Position numbers and translations under genes: made by a program
The notes under the pieces: generated by a model
Told to the model about the DNA's origin: nothing
Databases searched by the model: none
Seen by the model: only the letters and a program-made list of their open reading frames with translations
In this document: positions 17,617-25,961 of the stretch, piece after piece
Position numbering within the stretch: the stretch's first letter is position 1
Layout: each line of letters opens with the position of its first letter
DNA from: HKCCE3408 sp039183205
GTDB taxonomy: Bacteria > Pseudomonadota > Alphaproteobacteria > Rhodobacterales > Rhodobacteraceae
DNA length: 64,000 nt
Assembly (NCBI GenBank): GCA_039183205.1
Contig: JBCDBR010000001.1
Location: 1-64,000 of the forward strand
Direction of reading: 5' to 3'

Positions 17617-20600
17617 TTAGGCAACCATTTGCTCGGCCTTGCTAAGGTCAACGCTCACCAATTGGCTGACGCCTTGTTCGGCCATTGTGACACCAAATAG
17701 CCGATCCATACGCGCCATTGTGATGGCGTGGTGAGTGATAATCAAAAAGCGCGTGTCGGTTCGTCGGCACATTTCGTCCAATAGATCGCAAAATCGCCCG
17801 ACATTGGCATCGTCCAGAGGCGCATCAACCTCATCCAATACGCAAATCGGCGCAGGATTGGCCAGAAACACGGCAAAGATGAGCGCCAGCGCCGTCAGTG
17901 TTTGTTCACCGCCCGAAAGCAACGACAAGGTTGAGAGTTTTTTGCCCGGCGGCTGACAGAGAATTTCCAAGCCGGCCTCCAACGGATCGTCCGACTCGAC
18001 CAACACCAGTTTTGCTTCTCCGCCACCAAACAAATGGGTGAACAGAACGCTGAAACTACGGTTTACATCGTCGAATGCCGTCATGAGACGCGCGCGACCT
18101 TCGCGGTTCAGCGCCGCGATCCCAGAGCGCAGCTTTGCGATTGCGGCTTCGAGGTCGGCCTTTTCTGCCAGCAGCGCATCATGCTCTTCTTGGATTGCAC
18201 GCGCGTCTTCCTCAGCACGCAAATTAACCGCCCCCAATGCATCGCGTTGCCGGCGCAATCGCGTGGCGTCTGCCTCGACGCGCCCCGCTGCCGGCAGGTT
18301 TTCTGGATCGTCAATGTCCAAAGTCGCAAGCAAATCCGCCGCGGTACATCCAAGGTCCTCTTGGATGCGTTCATGCGCGGCGTTGACCGTTTCGGCGGCC
18401 GCGTCCCTGCGGGCCTCGGCGGCAGCGCGCGCTTCTCGTGCGGCGGAGGCGTGACGTTCGGCACCGCGCTCGGCCTCTGTCGCGGCGCGCAGAGCGGCTT
18501 CGGCAACAACCAACGCTTCGGCTGACGCGGTTTTGCGCGCCTGGCAATCGGCGTGAGACTGGGTGAGCGCGGCCCGTTTTGCGGCCAATTCGTTCGGTTG
18601 GGCCTGTGCTGCCTTCAGCTCCCGTTCCGCGTCTGATTTCCGCCGCACCAATTCACCGATCCGCGTGGCAGCATTCTCTGCCCGGTGGGACCAATCGGCT
18701 TGTTCCTTTTCAATGGCGCGTCGCCGAACGGCACGCGCTTCACCCGCACGCTTGATATCATCGGCCGCCGAGCGGCTGGAAATCATCGCGTCTCGGGCTT
18801 TTTCCGTTGCGGCGCGTGCGACGGCCAATGCTGATTTTGTCGCTTCAAGATCCCCAAGCGCGCTCAGCGCCGCCTCAGCATCGGTTAGCTCGGACGCCGC
18901 AGCATCCGCTTCGGCCCGATGGCGCGCAGATGCCTGTCGCAGCGTTTCCAGCCGCCCAGCGATGATTGTCCGGTCGGCCTCTAGTCGGCTGGCATCGCGG
19001 CTGGCATCGGCAAGCCGCTTGTCTGCCTCGCGCCGCGCAGCACGAGCTTGCCGGTCCGCGTCCGACAGCTCTGCCAAACGCCCGCTTAGATGCGCATGGG
19101 CATCCTTTGCGCGGCTGGCCGCGACTTTTGCACGGTCCAATTCCGCTGAAAGCGCATCCAGTTGGTTGACCTGTTGCAACCGCAGCGCTGCGGTCGAGGA
19201 TGCGTCCTGCGCCGTTTGCGTGAACCCGTCCCAGCGCCACAAATCGCCATCCCGGGTGACCAAGCGTTGGCCCGGCAGCAGATCATCCTGCAAACGCAGG
19301 CCTTCTGCGGCCGTGACAACGCCAACCTGACCCAATCGCCGCGACAGCGCCGCGGGGCCGTCAGCGTATTGCGCCAAGCTTGGCACGCCCGGCGGGAGCT
19401 TTTGTGGGGCGGCGTAGTCGTCCAGTACACGCCAACCGCTGGCACCCACACGCGGCTGAAGCGGCGCCTTGAGATCATCGGCAAGCGCCGCGCCAACCGC
19501 CGCTTCAAAGCCCGGCGCAACCTTGACAGCATCCAGCACTTGGTCGCCGCTGGCCCGGTCCCGTTCCAGCACCTTATTCAACGCGCGTATCTCGGCCTCT
19601 AATGTGCCCAACTGGCCTTCGGCTTCTGACAAGGTGGCCCGCGCCTCGCCTTCCTGCGCCTGAATGCGTGCCCGCGCCGCTTCGGCATCACCCAAGGTTT
19701 CTTCGGCGCGCTCCGTCAAATTGGTGGCGGCGGCCAACGCCGCTTCGGCGCGCGTGTGATCCGTGGTGATCTCTTGCAGCCTCGCGGCGGCCTCATCAGC
19801 AGCTTCGGTAGCTTTTGAGGCTTCCTTTTCACCGCGCTCCGTTGCGCCTTTCGCTTCAGCGACGCGACGTTCGGCGGCCTGATGTCGGGCGGCCAATTTC
19901 GCGGCAGCCTCGGTTTGTTCGGACTGCGCAGCTTCAAGCTCCGTCAATGCCCGGCTTGCCTCGGCGGCGGCGGCATCCGCTGCGGCGAGGCGTTCTTCAT
20001 GCCCTTCGCTTTGGGCAATCAGCGCGGCCGCCTCATCGGCCAATTTCGCAATTGTCGAACCGGCATCGCCGGACAGGCTTTCTTCCCGCGTGATGTCTTT
20101 GGTCAACCCGGTCACCTGCGCATCAAGCGCATCGATAGATTCTATGGCGCGCGCCTCTTCATCGTCCAACGCCGAAAGCTCGACCCCGACCCGCTGCAAG
20201 AGCGCGCCTGCAATGGCATCTTCTTCCCGCAAGGGCGGCAGGGCTTCATCGGCTTTGCGGCTTTCGGCCACCGCGCCCAGCACGACCCGTTCAGCCTGCG
20301 CGGCGTGCGTGGATGCCTCACTCAAGGCCGTCTCGGCGGCGCCGTTTGCGGCATCTGCCTCGCGCCACCGCAGATATAAAAGTAATCCCTCCGCTTGGCG
20401 CAGTTCGGCGCCAATCTCGCGGTATCGTCGCGCCTGGCGAGCCTGCCTGGCCAAAGCCGCAAGTTGAGCTGCCAATTGCTCCAAGACATCATCGACCCGC
20501 GTTAGGTTCGTCTCTGCCCCAGACAGCTTTAGTTCCGCCTCGTGGCGGCGCTGATAGAGGCCAGAAATACCGGCCGCCTCTTCTAGAATGCGCCGCCGAT

Positions 20601-21075
20601 TTTTGGGCTTGGCGTTGATGAGTTCCGAAATTTGGCCCTGACGAACCAGCGCAGGCGAATGCGCGCCGGTCGAGGCATCGGCGAACATCATCTGCACGTC
20701 GCGCGCCCGCACATCTTTGCCATTTGCCTTATAGGCCGATCCTGCATCACGCGTTATTCGGCGCATGATCTCGATATGATCATCGGCATTAAAGGCAGCA
20801 GGGGCCAGACGATCGCGGTTATCGACAAATAGCGCGACCTCCGCAAAATTGCGTGCACCGCGCGTTGCAGCGCCCGCGAAGATAACATCCTCCATGCCGG
20901 CACCGCGTACGGCCGTGGGGCGATTTTCGCCCATCACCCACCGCAACGCCTCCAGCAAGTTCGACTTGCCGCAGCCATTCGGCCCAACAACACCTGTCAG
21001 CCCCTCCGCGATCACGAGATCGGTGGAATCGACGAAGCTTTTGAAGCCATTCAGCCTGAGTTTATTGAAACGCAA
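17617..21075 (-). CDS. smc: Chromosome partition protein SMC
   Basis: ATPase that compacts and resolves chromosomes with ScpA/ScpB. The 1152 residues show the N-terminal Walker A GPNGCGKSNLLEALRW (from about residue 31), two long Ala/Glu/Arg-rich coiled coils flanking a hinge near the middle (GFEAAVGAALADDLKAPLQP, then DDYAAPQKLPPGVPSLAQY), and the C-terminal ABC signature LSGGEQ (from about residue 1053) with Walker B ICVLDEVDAPLDDANV. Length is normal for alphaproteobacterial SMC. It diverges from lrgAB; scpA/scpB are not in the window. Confidence 0.97.
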   Translation of the reverse strand: MRFNKLRLNGFKSFVDSTDLVIAEGLTGVVGPNGCGKSNLLEALRWVMGENRPTAVRGAGMEDVIFAGAATRGARNFAEVALFVDNRDRLAPAAFNADDHIEIMRRITRDAGSAYKANGKDVRARDVQMMFADASTGAHSPALVRQGQISELINAKPKNRRRILEEAAGISGLYQRRHEAELKLSGAETNLTRVDDVLEQLAAQLAALARQARQARRYREIGAELRQAEGLLLYLRWREADAANGAAETALSEASTHAAQAERVVLGAVAESRKADEALPPLREEDAIAGALLQRVGVELSALDDEEARAIESIDALDAQVTGLTKDITREESLSGDAGSTIAKLADEAAALIAQSEGHEERLAAADAAAAEASRALTELEAAQSEQTEAAAKLAARHQAAERRVAEAKGATERGEKEASKATEAADEAAARLQEITTDHTRAEAALAAATNLTERAEETLGDAEAARARIQAQEGEARATLSEAEGQLGTLEAEIRALNKVLERDRASGDQVLDAVKVAPGFEAAVGAALADDLKAPLQPRVGASGWRVLDDYAAPQKLPPGVPSLAQYADGPAALSRRLGQVGVVTAAEGLRLQDDLLPGQRLVTRDGDLWRWDGFTQTAQDASSTAALRLQQVNQLDALSAELDRAKVAASRAKDAHAHLSGRLAELSDADRQARAARREADKRLADASRDASRLEADRTIIAGRLETLRQASARHRAEADAAASELTDAEAALSALGDLEATKSALAVARAATEKARDAMISSRSAADDIKRAGEARAVRRRAIEKEQADWSHRAENAATRIGELVRRKSDAERELKAAQAQPNELAAKRAALTQSHADCQARKTASAEALVVAEAALRAATEAERGAERHASAAREARAAAEARRDAAAETVNAAHERIQEDLGCTAADLLATLDIDDPENLPAAGRVEADATRLRRQRDALGAVNLRAEEDARAIQEEHDALLAEKADLEAAIAKLRSGIAALNREGRARLMTAFDDVNRSFSVLFTHLFGGGEAKLVLVESDDPLEAGLEILCQPPGKKLSTLSLLSGGEQTLTALALIFAVFLANPAPICVLDEVDAPLDDANVGRFCDLLDEMCRRTDTRFLIITHHAITMARMDRLFGVTMAEQGVSQLVSVDLSKAEQMVA

Positions 21076-21122
21076 AAGGGGCGACCGTTGATTCTAACGC
21101 GGCTTGCAGGATGGGCAGGGCT

Positions 21123-21136
21123 ATGACCTAAGTCAA
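21123..21136. promoter_or_regulatory. Candidate Crp/Fnr-family binding site upstream of lrgAB
   Basis: ATGAC-CTAA-GTCAA is a near match to the TTGAC/T-N4-A/GTCAA half-site pattern of FnrL/NnrR/Crp-type regulators, with one mismatch in the first base. It lies about 70 bases before the lrgA start and about 50 bases before the smc start in the divergent gap. It could mean oxygen or redox control of lrgAB; assignment to a specific regulator is not possible by eye. Confidence 0.38.
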
Positions 21137-21205
21137 CGCAAATACCCCTGTATCTGGGCGGCAGATCCATGTTGTCCACAATATATGGATATGAAAGGAG
21201 TTGCC

Positions 21206-21556
21206 ATGATCGCGCATATCGCTGTGATTTTATCGTTTCAACTCATCGGCGTGGTGCTGAGCCGATTGTTCCTACCGATCCTTCCCGGCCCTGTCATGGG
21301 GATGGTCTTGTGTCTGATCGCATTTGGTTTTTTCCCGAAACTGGCCCGGGCGACCAGGCCAACGGCACAGGTGATCCTATCGCATCTGTCGTTGCTTTTT
21401 GTACCGGCAGGCGTCGGCGTGGTCAGTCATTGGTCGGTTTTAACCGCTGACGGGCCGGCACTTTTGGTTGCCGTGGCGATCTCCACCATCATTGCGATGT
21501 TAACCGGCGCCTTGGTCTTCGTGGGCGTGGCGCGACTGACGGGATCACCGCATTGA
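21206..21556 (+). CDS. lrgA: CidA/LrgA family holin-like membrane protein
   Basis: A 116-residue protein with about four hydrophobic helices: IAHIAVILSFQLIGVVLSRL, LPGPVMGMVLCLIAFGFF, then LSHLSLLFVPAGVGVV and LLVAVAISTIIAMLTGALVF. The PGPVMGM and LLFVPAGVGV motifs are diagnostic of the CidA/LrgA family, linked to murein hydrolase export and, in later work, to pyruvate uptake. The ATG is preceded by AAAGGAG. Its stop overlaps the TTG start of lrgB, so the two are translationally coupled. Confidence 0.9.
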   Translation: MIAHIAVILSFQLIGVVLSRLFLPILPGPVMGMVLCLIAFGFFPKLARATRPTAQVILSHLSLLFVPAGVGVVSHWSVLTADGPALLVAVAISTIIAMLTGALVFVGVARLTGSPH

Positions 21557-22269
21557 GTGGCGAGGTCTGGCAACTCTGGTCGTATCTCGGCGAGGAGCCG
21601 CTGCTGTGGCTCACATTGACCTTGATCGCCTATCTCGCTGGCGATGCGGTCAGCCGATGGACCGGTCGCGCGCCGCTGGCCAACCCCGTTTTGCTAGCCG
21701 TCCTGATCCTGGCTGGGATCCTGTGGATGAGCGAAACCCCGTACGAAACCTACTTCGAAGGCGCACAGTTCGTGCACTTTCTCCTGGGGCCGGCCACGGT
21801 GGCTCTGGCCGCGCCGCTTTATGCCAACCTGGCGCTTGTGCGCCGCGCTGTATTGCCGCTTCTGGCGGCCTTGCTAGTGGGCTCTGTTACCGCAATAGCA
21901 AGCGTCGTGGCGATCGGCCGGGCATTTGGTCTCGCCCCGGAAACTCTGTTGTCGTTGGCGCCAAAATCGGCCACCGCACCAATCGCAATGGGGGTAAGCG
22001 AAGCAATCGGTGGCGCCCCTTCGCTCACGGCGGTCTTGGTCATTTTGACGGGCATATTCGGCGCCCTGATCGTCACGCCCATGTTTGATCGCCTCGGATT
22101 TGCCGATTTCCGTGCACGCGGCTTTGCCTTGGGCGTCGCCGCCCATGGGATCGGCACCGCGCGCGCATTCCAGGTCAATGAGACCGCCGGCAGCTTTGCG
22201 GGGCTTGGGATGGGGCTAAATGCCATTCTGACTGCGATCCTGGCGCCATTGGCCGTGGCATTCCTGTAA
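21553..22269 (+). CDS. lrgB: LrgB family protein
   Basis: Multi-pass membrane partner of LrgA, 238 residues, beginning at a TTG that overlaps the lrgA stop (TTGA). Family motifs include LGPATVALAAPLYANLALVR, SLAPKSATAPIAMGVSEAIG and the C-terminal GFALGVAAHGIGTARAFQVN followed by GLGMGLNAILTAILAP. Normal length. The pair is a complete lrgAB unit; rsfS starts about 110 bases after it on the same strand. Confidence 0.92.
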   Translation: MSGEVWQLWSYLGEEPLLWLTLTLIAYLAGDAVSRWTGRAPLANPVLLAVLILAGILWMSETPYETYFEGAQFVHFLLGPATVALAAPLYANLALVRRAVLPLLAALLVGSVTAIASVVAIGRAFGLAPETLLSLAPKSATAPIAMGVSEAIGGAPSLTAVLVILTGIFGALIVTPMFDRLGFADFRARGFALGVAAHGIGTARAFQVNETAGSFAGLGMGLNAILTAILAPLAVAFL

Positions 22270-22383
22270 CGGCGGGCTGTTGCGTTTGAACGCATGATTA
22301 TTGAGATTCAGGCCCGCCAATGCTATTTATCGGGTAGCCCAAGTGTCGGGGCGCAGGCGGCACGCAACATTGGAGGACCCGTC

Positions 22384-22800
22384 CTGACTGGACACGCATC
22401 CGCAGCCTCGCCAATGGCTGCAACAGTGGCGCATCACGCGCCCCAAGCAAGCGAAGTCTCGAGCGATGAGATGCTCGACCTCATCCTTGCATCCCTCACC
22501 GATGACAAAGCCGAAGACATTGTCGCCATTGATTTGGCCGGGCGATCGTCGTTTGCCGACCACATGGTGATTGCCTCTGGCCGGTCAACGCGGCAGGTCG
22601 CGTCAATTTCCGAAAAGCTTGTCGAACGGTTGAAACAAATGACGGGCACGCGGGCCAAAGTCGAAGGCAAGGATGCCGGCGACTGGGTGCTGATCGATGC
22701 CGGTGACATCATCGTGCATGTGTTTCGCCCAGAAGTCCGCGAATTCTACCAGCTTGAAAAAATGTGGATGCCGGCCGAGGCCGCGACCACATCCCAGTAG
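22384..22800 (+). CDS. rsfS: Ribosomal silencing factor RsfS
   Basis: Binds uL14 and blocks 30S/50S joining when nutrients are limiting. The conserved core starts at EMLDLILASLTDDKAEDIV and continues DLAGRSSFADHMVIASGRST, RQVASISEKLVERLKQ and DAGDIIVHVFRPEVREFYQLEKMW. The start is uncertain. A CTG at the coordinate given lies exactly 6 bases after GGAGGA, whereas the ATGs at 22294 and 22414 have no such site. The CTG gives 138 residues. It is the first gene of the rsfS-rlmH-gpmI-envC-ctpA-rppH cluster; its stop abuts the rlmH start. Confidence 0.9.
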   Translation: MTGHASAASPMAATVAHHAPQASEVSSDEMLDLILASLTDDKAEDIVAIDLAGRSSFADHMVIASGRSTRQVASISEKLVERLKQMTGTRAKVEGKDAGDWVLIDAGDIIVHVFRPEVREFYQLEKMWMPAEAATTSQ

Positions 22801-23268
22801 ATGCAGATCACAATCTGTGCTGTAGGTCGGCTTCGGCGCGGGCCCGAGCGCGATTTGGTCGACGACTACCTAACACGCTTCGAGAGATCGGGGCGCGGCA
22901 TCGGTTTGGGGCCAGTTGAGGTGATCGAGGTTGACGCCAAGGGCGGCGGACAGGAAACGGAGGCGCGACTTTTGACGCGCGCATTGCCAGGCGGTGCCCC
23001 GTGCCTCGCACTTGATGAGCGTGGGCGCGGCGTGACCTCGCCTGACTTCGCTGATCAGATCGCGGCGTATCGTGATGCGGGGCATCGCGGCCTGGCCTTC
23101 GTGATCGGCGGGGCGGATGGCCTGGCACCGGAGGTCTTGCAGCGCGCGGATGGTGCGATCTCGTTCGGCGCGATGGTGTGGCCGCACCTTCTTGCGCGGA
23201 TCATGCTGACCGAACAGCTCTATCGCGCCGCGCAAATTCTAACCGGCACGCCGTATCACAGGGCTTGA
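22801..23268 (+). CDS. rlmH: 23S rRNA (pseudouridine(1915)-N(3))-methyltransferase RlmH
   Basis: SPOUT-class methyltransferase acting on helix 69 of 23S rRNA in assembled ribosomes. The 155 residues start MQITICAVGRLRRGPERDLV and show the SAM/knot motifs CLALDERGRGVTSPDFA, FVIGGADGLAPEV, and the C-terminal EQLYRAAQILTGTPYHRA. Standard length and standard place after rsfS, with no intergenic bases. Confidence 0.96.
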   Translation: MQITICAVGRLRRGPERDLVDDYLTRFERSGRGIGLGPVEVIEVDAKGGGQETEARLLTRALPGGAPCLALDERGRGVTSPDFADQIAAYRDAGHRGLAFVIGGADGLAPEVLQRADGAISFGAMVWPHLLARIMLTEQLYRAAQILTGTPYHRA

Positions 23269-23318
23269 GACACCGGACGCGCAAGCATAGACGAGGCCAA
23301 GACCTCAGGGAGAAGCAG

Positions 23319-24830
23319 ATGAAACCGGTTGTTCTATGCATTTTGGATGGGTGGGGCATCTCGGAACATGAAACTGGCAACGCACCGCGTTTGGCACGCA
23401 CGCCGGTGATGGACAAACTAATGGCCACCTGCCCGAACGCGACATTACTGACGCACGGTCCCCATGCTGGCCTGCCAGAGGGCCAAATGGGGAATTCGGA
23501 AGTTGGCCACACCAATATCGGGGCCGGCCGTGTGGTCAAAATGGACCTTGTTCAGATCAATGATGCCATTAGCGACGGCAGCTTTGCCCAACGCCCGGCA
23601 CTGGCGGAATTTATCGCCACGCTCACGGCCAGTGGCGGTCAGGCGCATGTTATGGGTTTGGTCTCCGATGGCGGTGTGCATGGCCAATTTGAACATCTGA
23701 CCGAAGCGATCGATATCCTCTGTCAGGCGGGCATTCGCGTGGCCATACACGCGATTTGTGACGGTCGCGACGTGGCGCCAAAGTCGGCCGGAATGTTTTT
23801 GGAGAGGTTGGAGACGGCGCTGCCAGAAACTGCAAAAATCGTATCGCTGATCGGCCGTTATTACGCGATGGACCGCGATAATCGCTGGGAACGTGTGTCG
23901 CAGGCGTACAACGTAATGGTGCATGGGCAGGCATCGCATCAGGCCGCAAGTGCCGCCTCAGCGTTGCAGGCCGCCTACGGACGCGGTGAAACGGATGAAT
24001 TCGTTCTTCCGACGCGCATCGGCGATTTCGCGGGCATGGCGTCGATGGACGGCATATTCATGCTGAATTACCGCGCTGATCGCGCCCGGGAAATCTTGGC
24101 AGCAATCGCAGATCCGACCTTCGACGCCTTCGATATCCCCGGCCGACCGCACTTGGCGGCCCGGTTGGGCATGGTGAATTACTCGACCGCGCATGACGAC
24201 TACATGAGCGCTGTTTTCCCAAAGCAGAAAATTGCGAACACGCTCGGGTCTTGGGTTGCACAGCATGGCCTGCGTCAGTTTCGGTTGGCCGAAACCGAGA
24301 AATATCCACATGTCACATTTTTCCTCAATGGCGGCGTGGAGCCTCCGGAAACCGGCGAAGACCGCTACATGCCAAAATCGCCGAACGTTGCGACCTATGA
24401 CCTTCAACCCGAAATGAGCGCGCCGGAGGTAACCGAACGATTGGTGGGCGCGATCGGGGCGGATTACGATCTGATTATTGTGAATTACGCCAATCCCGAT
24501 ATGGTCGGGCATACTGGCGATCTTGATGCCGCGATCAAGGCCTGTGAAGCCGTCGATCAGGGCTTGGGTGCGGCACTTGCGGCGTTGGACCAGGTGGGCG
24601 GCACGATGATCGTGACGGCAGATCATGGCAATTGCGACGTGATGATTAACCGTGAAACAGGTGGCCCGCACACCGCCCATACTCTCAATCCGGTCCCCGT
24701 CATCCTGGCAGGCGGCCCGGCCGGGGCGACGATGCGAGATGGGCGATTGTCCGATCTTGCCCCAACGATTTTGCAGTTGATGGGCCTGACGCAGCCACCA
24801 GAGATGACCGGCGAGAGTTTGCTGTCATGA
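23319..24830 (+). CDS. gpmI: 2,3-bisphosphoglycerate-independent phosphoglycerate mutase
   Basis: Interconverts 3- and 2-phosphoglycerate in glycolysis using two Mn ions and a phosphoserine intermediate. The 503-residue product starts VVLCILDGWGISEHETGNAP after MKP; the catalytic serine is in GQMGNSEVGHTNIG (Ser60). Other blocks are SDGGVHGQFEHL, HAICDGRDVAPKSA, NYRADRAREI, NYANPDMVGHTGD and TADHGNCDVM for metal binding. A longer in-frame start would overlap rlmH; the ATG with GGGAGAAG is preferred. The envC start overlaps its stop (ATGA). Confidence 0.96.
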   Translation: MKPVVLCILDGWGISEHETGNAPRLARTPVMDKLMATCPNATLLTHGPHAGLPEGQMGNSEVGHTNIGAGRVVKMDLVQINDAISDGSFAQRPALAEFIATLTASGGQAHVMGLVSDGGVHGQFEHLTEAIDILCQAGIRVAIHAICDGRDVAPKSAGMFLERLETALPETAKIVSLIGRYYAMDRDNRWERVSQAYNVMVHGQASHQAASAASALQAAYGRGETDEFVLPTRIGDFAGMASMDGIFMLNYRADRAREILAAIADPTFDAFDIPGRPHLAARLGMVNYSTAHDDYMSAVFPKQKIANTLGSWVAQHGLRQFRLAETEKYPHVTFFLNGGVEPPETGEDRYMPKSPNVATYDLQPEMSAPEVTERLVGAIGADYDLIIVNYANPDMVGHTGDLDAAIKACEAVDQGLGAALAALDQVGGTMIVTADHGNCDVMINRETGGPHTAHTLNPVPVILAGGPAGATMRDGRLSDLAPTILQLMGLTQPPEMTGESLLS

Positions 24831-25957
24831 TCCGCGCGTTTTGTCTGCTGGCTGTCCTTGTCGCATCCACGGCATCAGCGCAGACGGACCCGACAATTAC
24901 CGCAGCCCGCGCGAGCGCGATGTTGGAGGCCGCGGCAGAGTCCATGACGGCCGCCGACGGTGCACGCGACCGGGTTGCAGCCTTGACCGAAACCATTCGC
25001 GCTTATGAAGAAGGCCTTATCGCGGTCAGAGAAGCGTTGCGCCGGCTCGGTACCCGCGAAATGGCACTCCGCGCAGCCTTGAATGCCGAACGCGACCGCC
25101 TCGCCACGCTGATTGGTGCGGCGCAAGCCATCGAGCGGCAGCCAGCGCCAATTTTGCTTCTGCACCCGACCGGCCCGATTGGCGCCGCGCGCTCCTCCAT
25201 GATCATCTCGGACGTCGCACCGGCTCTCAGCGCGGAAATCGCCGAGATACGCGCGCAATTGATTGAATTGCAAACGATCCGCACGGTTCAGCTTCAAGCC
25301 CGGGCGGACTTGTCCACGGCTCTGGACGGCGCGCAAACCGCCCGTGCAGCGCTAAGCCAGGCGATCGCGGATCGCACTGATCTTCCGCCTCGGGTCGACG
25401 GCGACCCTGTCGCGCTACGCGCCCTTCTTGATGCGGCGACCTCGCTTGATGCCTTGGCATCCGCACTTGCCGACGCGCCTCCAGGGCCTCTGCCAGAAGC
25501 AGCGCGCATTGATGCCGCACGCGGCACGCTCCCGATGCCGGTCTTTGGCGAAGTCTTGCGGTCTTTTGGCATAACCGACGCGGCCGGCATCGTCCGCCCG
25601 GGCGTCATCATCGCGACCCGTCCGCGTGCGTTGGTCACCGCACCTTGGCCCGGCACAATTCGATTTGCCGGCACATTGCCGGATTTCGGTCAGGTCATCC
25701 TTTTAGAACCTGACGCGACGCATTTGATCATTTTGGCCGGTATGGGCGACCTCTTTGTGACCAGCGACGAATTTGTGATGGGCGGCGCGCCATTGGCGCT
25801 CATGGACAGTACAGCACAACCCAGCGAAGAATTGATTGTCGCAAATGTTGAAGATGCTGGTCTAACATTGTCCCAAACGCTCTATATAGAGGTAAGAGTT
25901 CGCGGAGAGCCGGTCGATCCCGCCGATTGGTTCCGATTGACGCCAGACGAGGAATGA
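24827..25957 (+). CDS. envC: EnvC-like murein hydrolase activator
   Basis: Predicted periplasmic activator of amidases at cell division. A signal peptide (MIRAFCLLAVLVASTASAQT) is followed by a long coiled coil to about residue 190 and a C-terminal LytM/M23-like domain (VTAPWPGTIRFAGTLPDFGQ, then VILLEPDATHLIILAGMGDL). The zinc-binding His residues of active M23 enzymes are missing, as expected for EnvC-type activators, which stimulate amidases rather than cut. It overlaps gpmI and ends 4 bases before ctpA. Confidence 0.86.
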   Translation: MIRAFCLLAVLVASTASAQTDPTITAARASAMLEAAAESMTAADGARDRVAALTETIRAYEEGLIAVREALRRLGTREMALRAALNAERDRLATLIGAAQAIERQPAPILLLHPTGPIGAARSSMIISDVAPALSAEIAEIRAQLIELQTIRTVQLQARADLSTALDGAQTARAALSQAIADRTDLPPRVDGDPVALRALLDAATSLDALASALADAPPGPLPEAARIDAARGTLPMPVFGEVLRSFGITDAAGIVRPGVIIATRPRALVTAPWPGTIRFAGTLPDFGQVILLEPDATHLIILAGMGDLFVTSDEFVMGGAPLALMDSTAQPSEELIVANVEDAGLTLSQTLYIEVRVRGEPVDPADWFRLTPDEE

Positions 25958-25961
25958 GAAG

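Noticed and set aside
18034..20467. Several long plus-strand frames inside smc
   Set aside because: They mirror the Ala/Glu/Arg-rich coiled coil of SMC and show Ser/Arg-rich low complexity.
25877..25891. CTCTATATAGAG palindrome similar to the one before pip
   Set aside because: It lies inside the envC coding sequence and encodes TLYIEV; coincidence is more likely than a shared operator.
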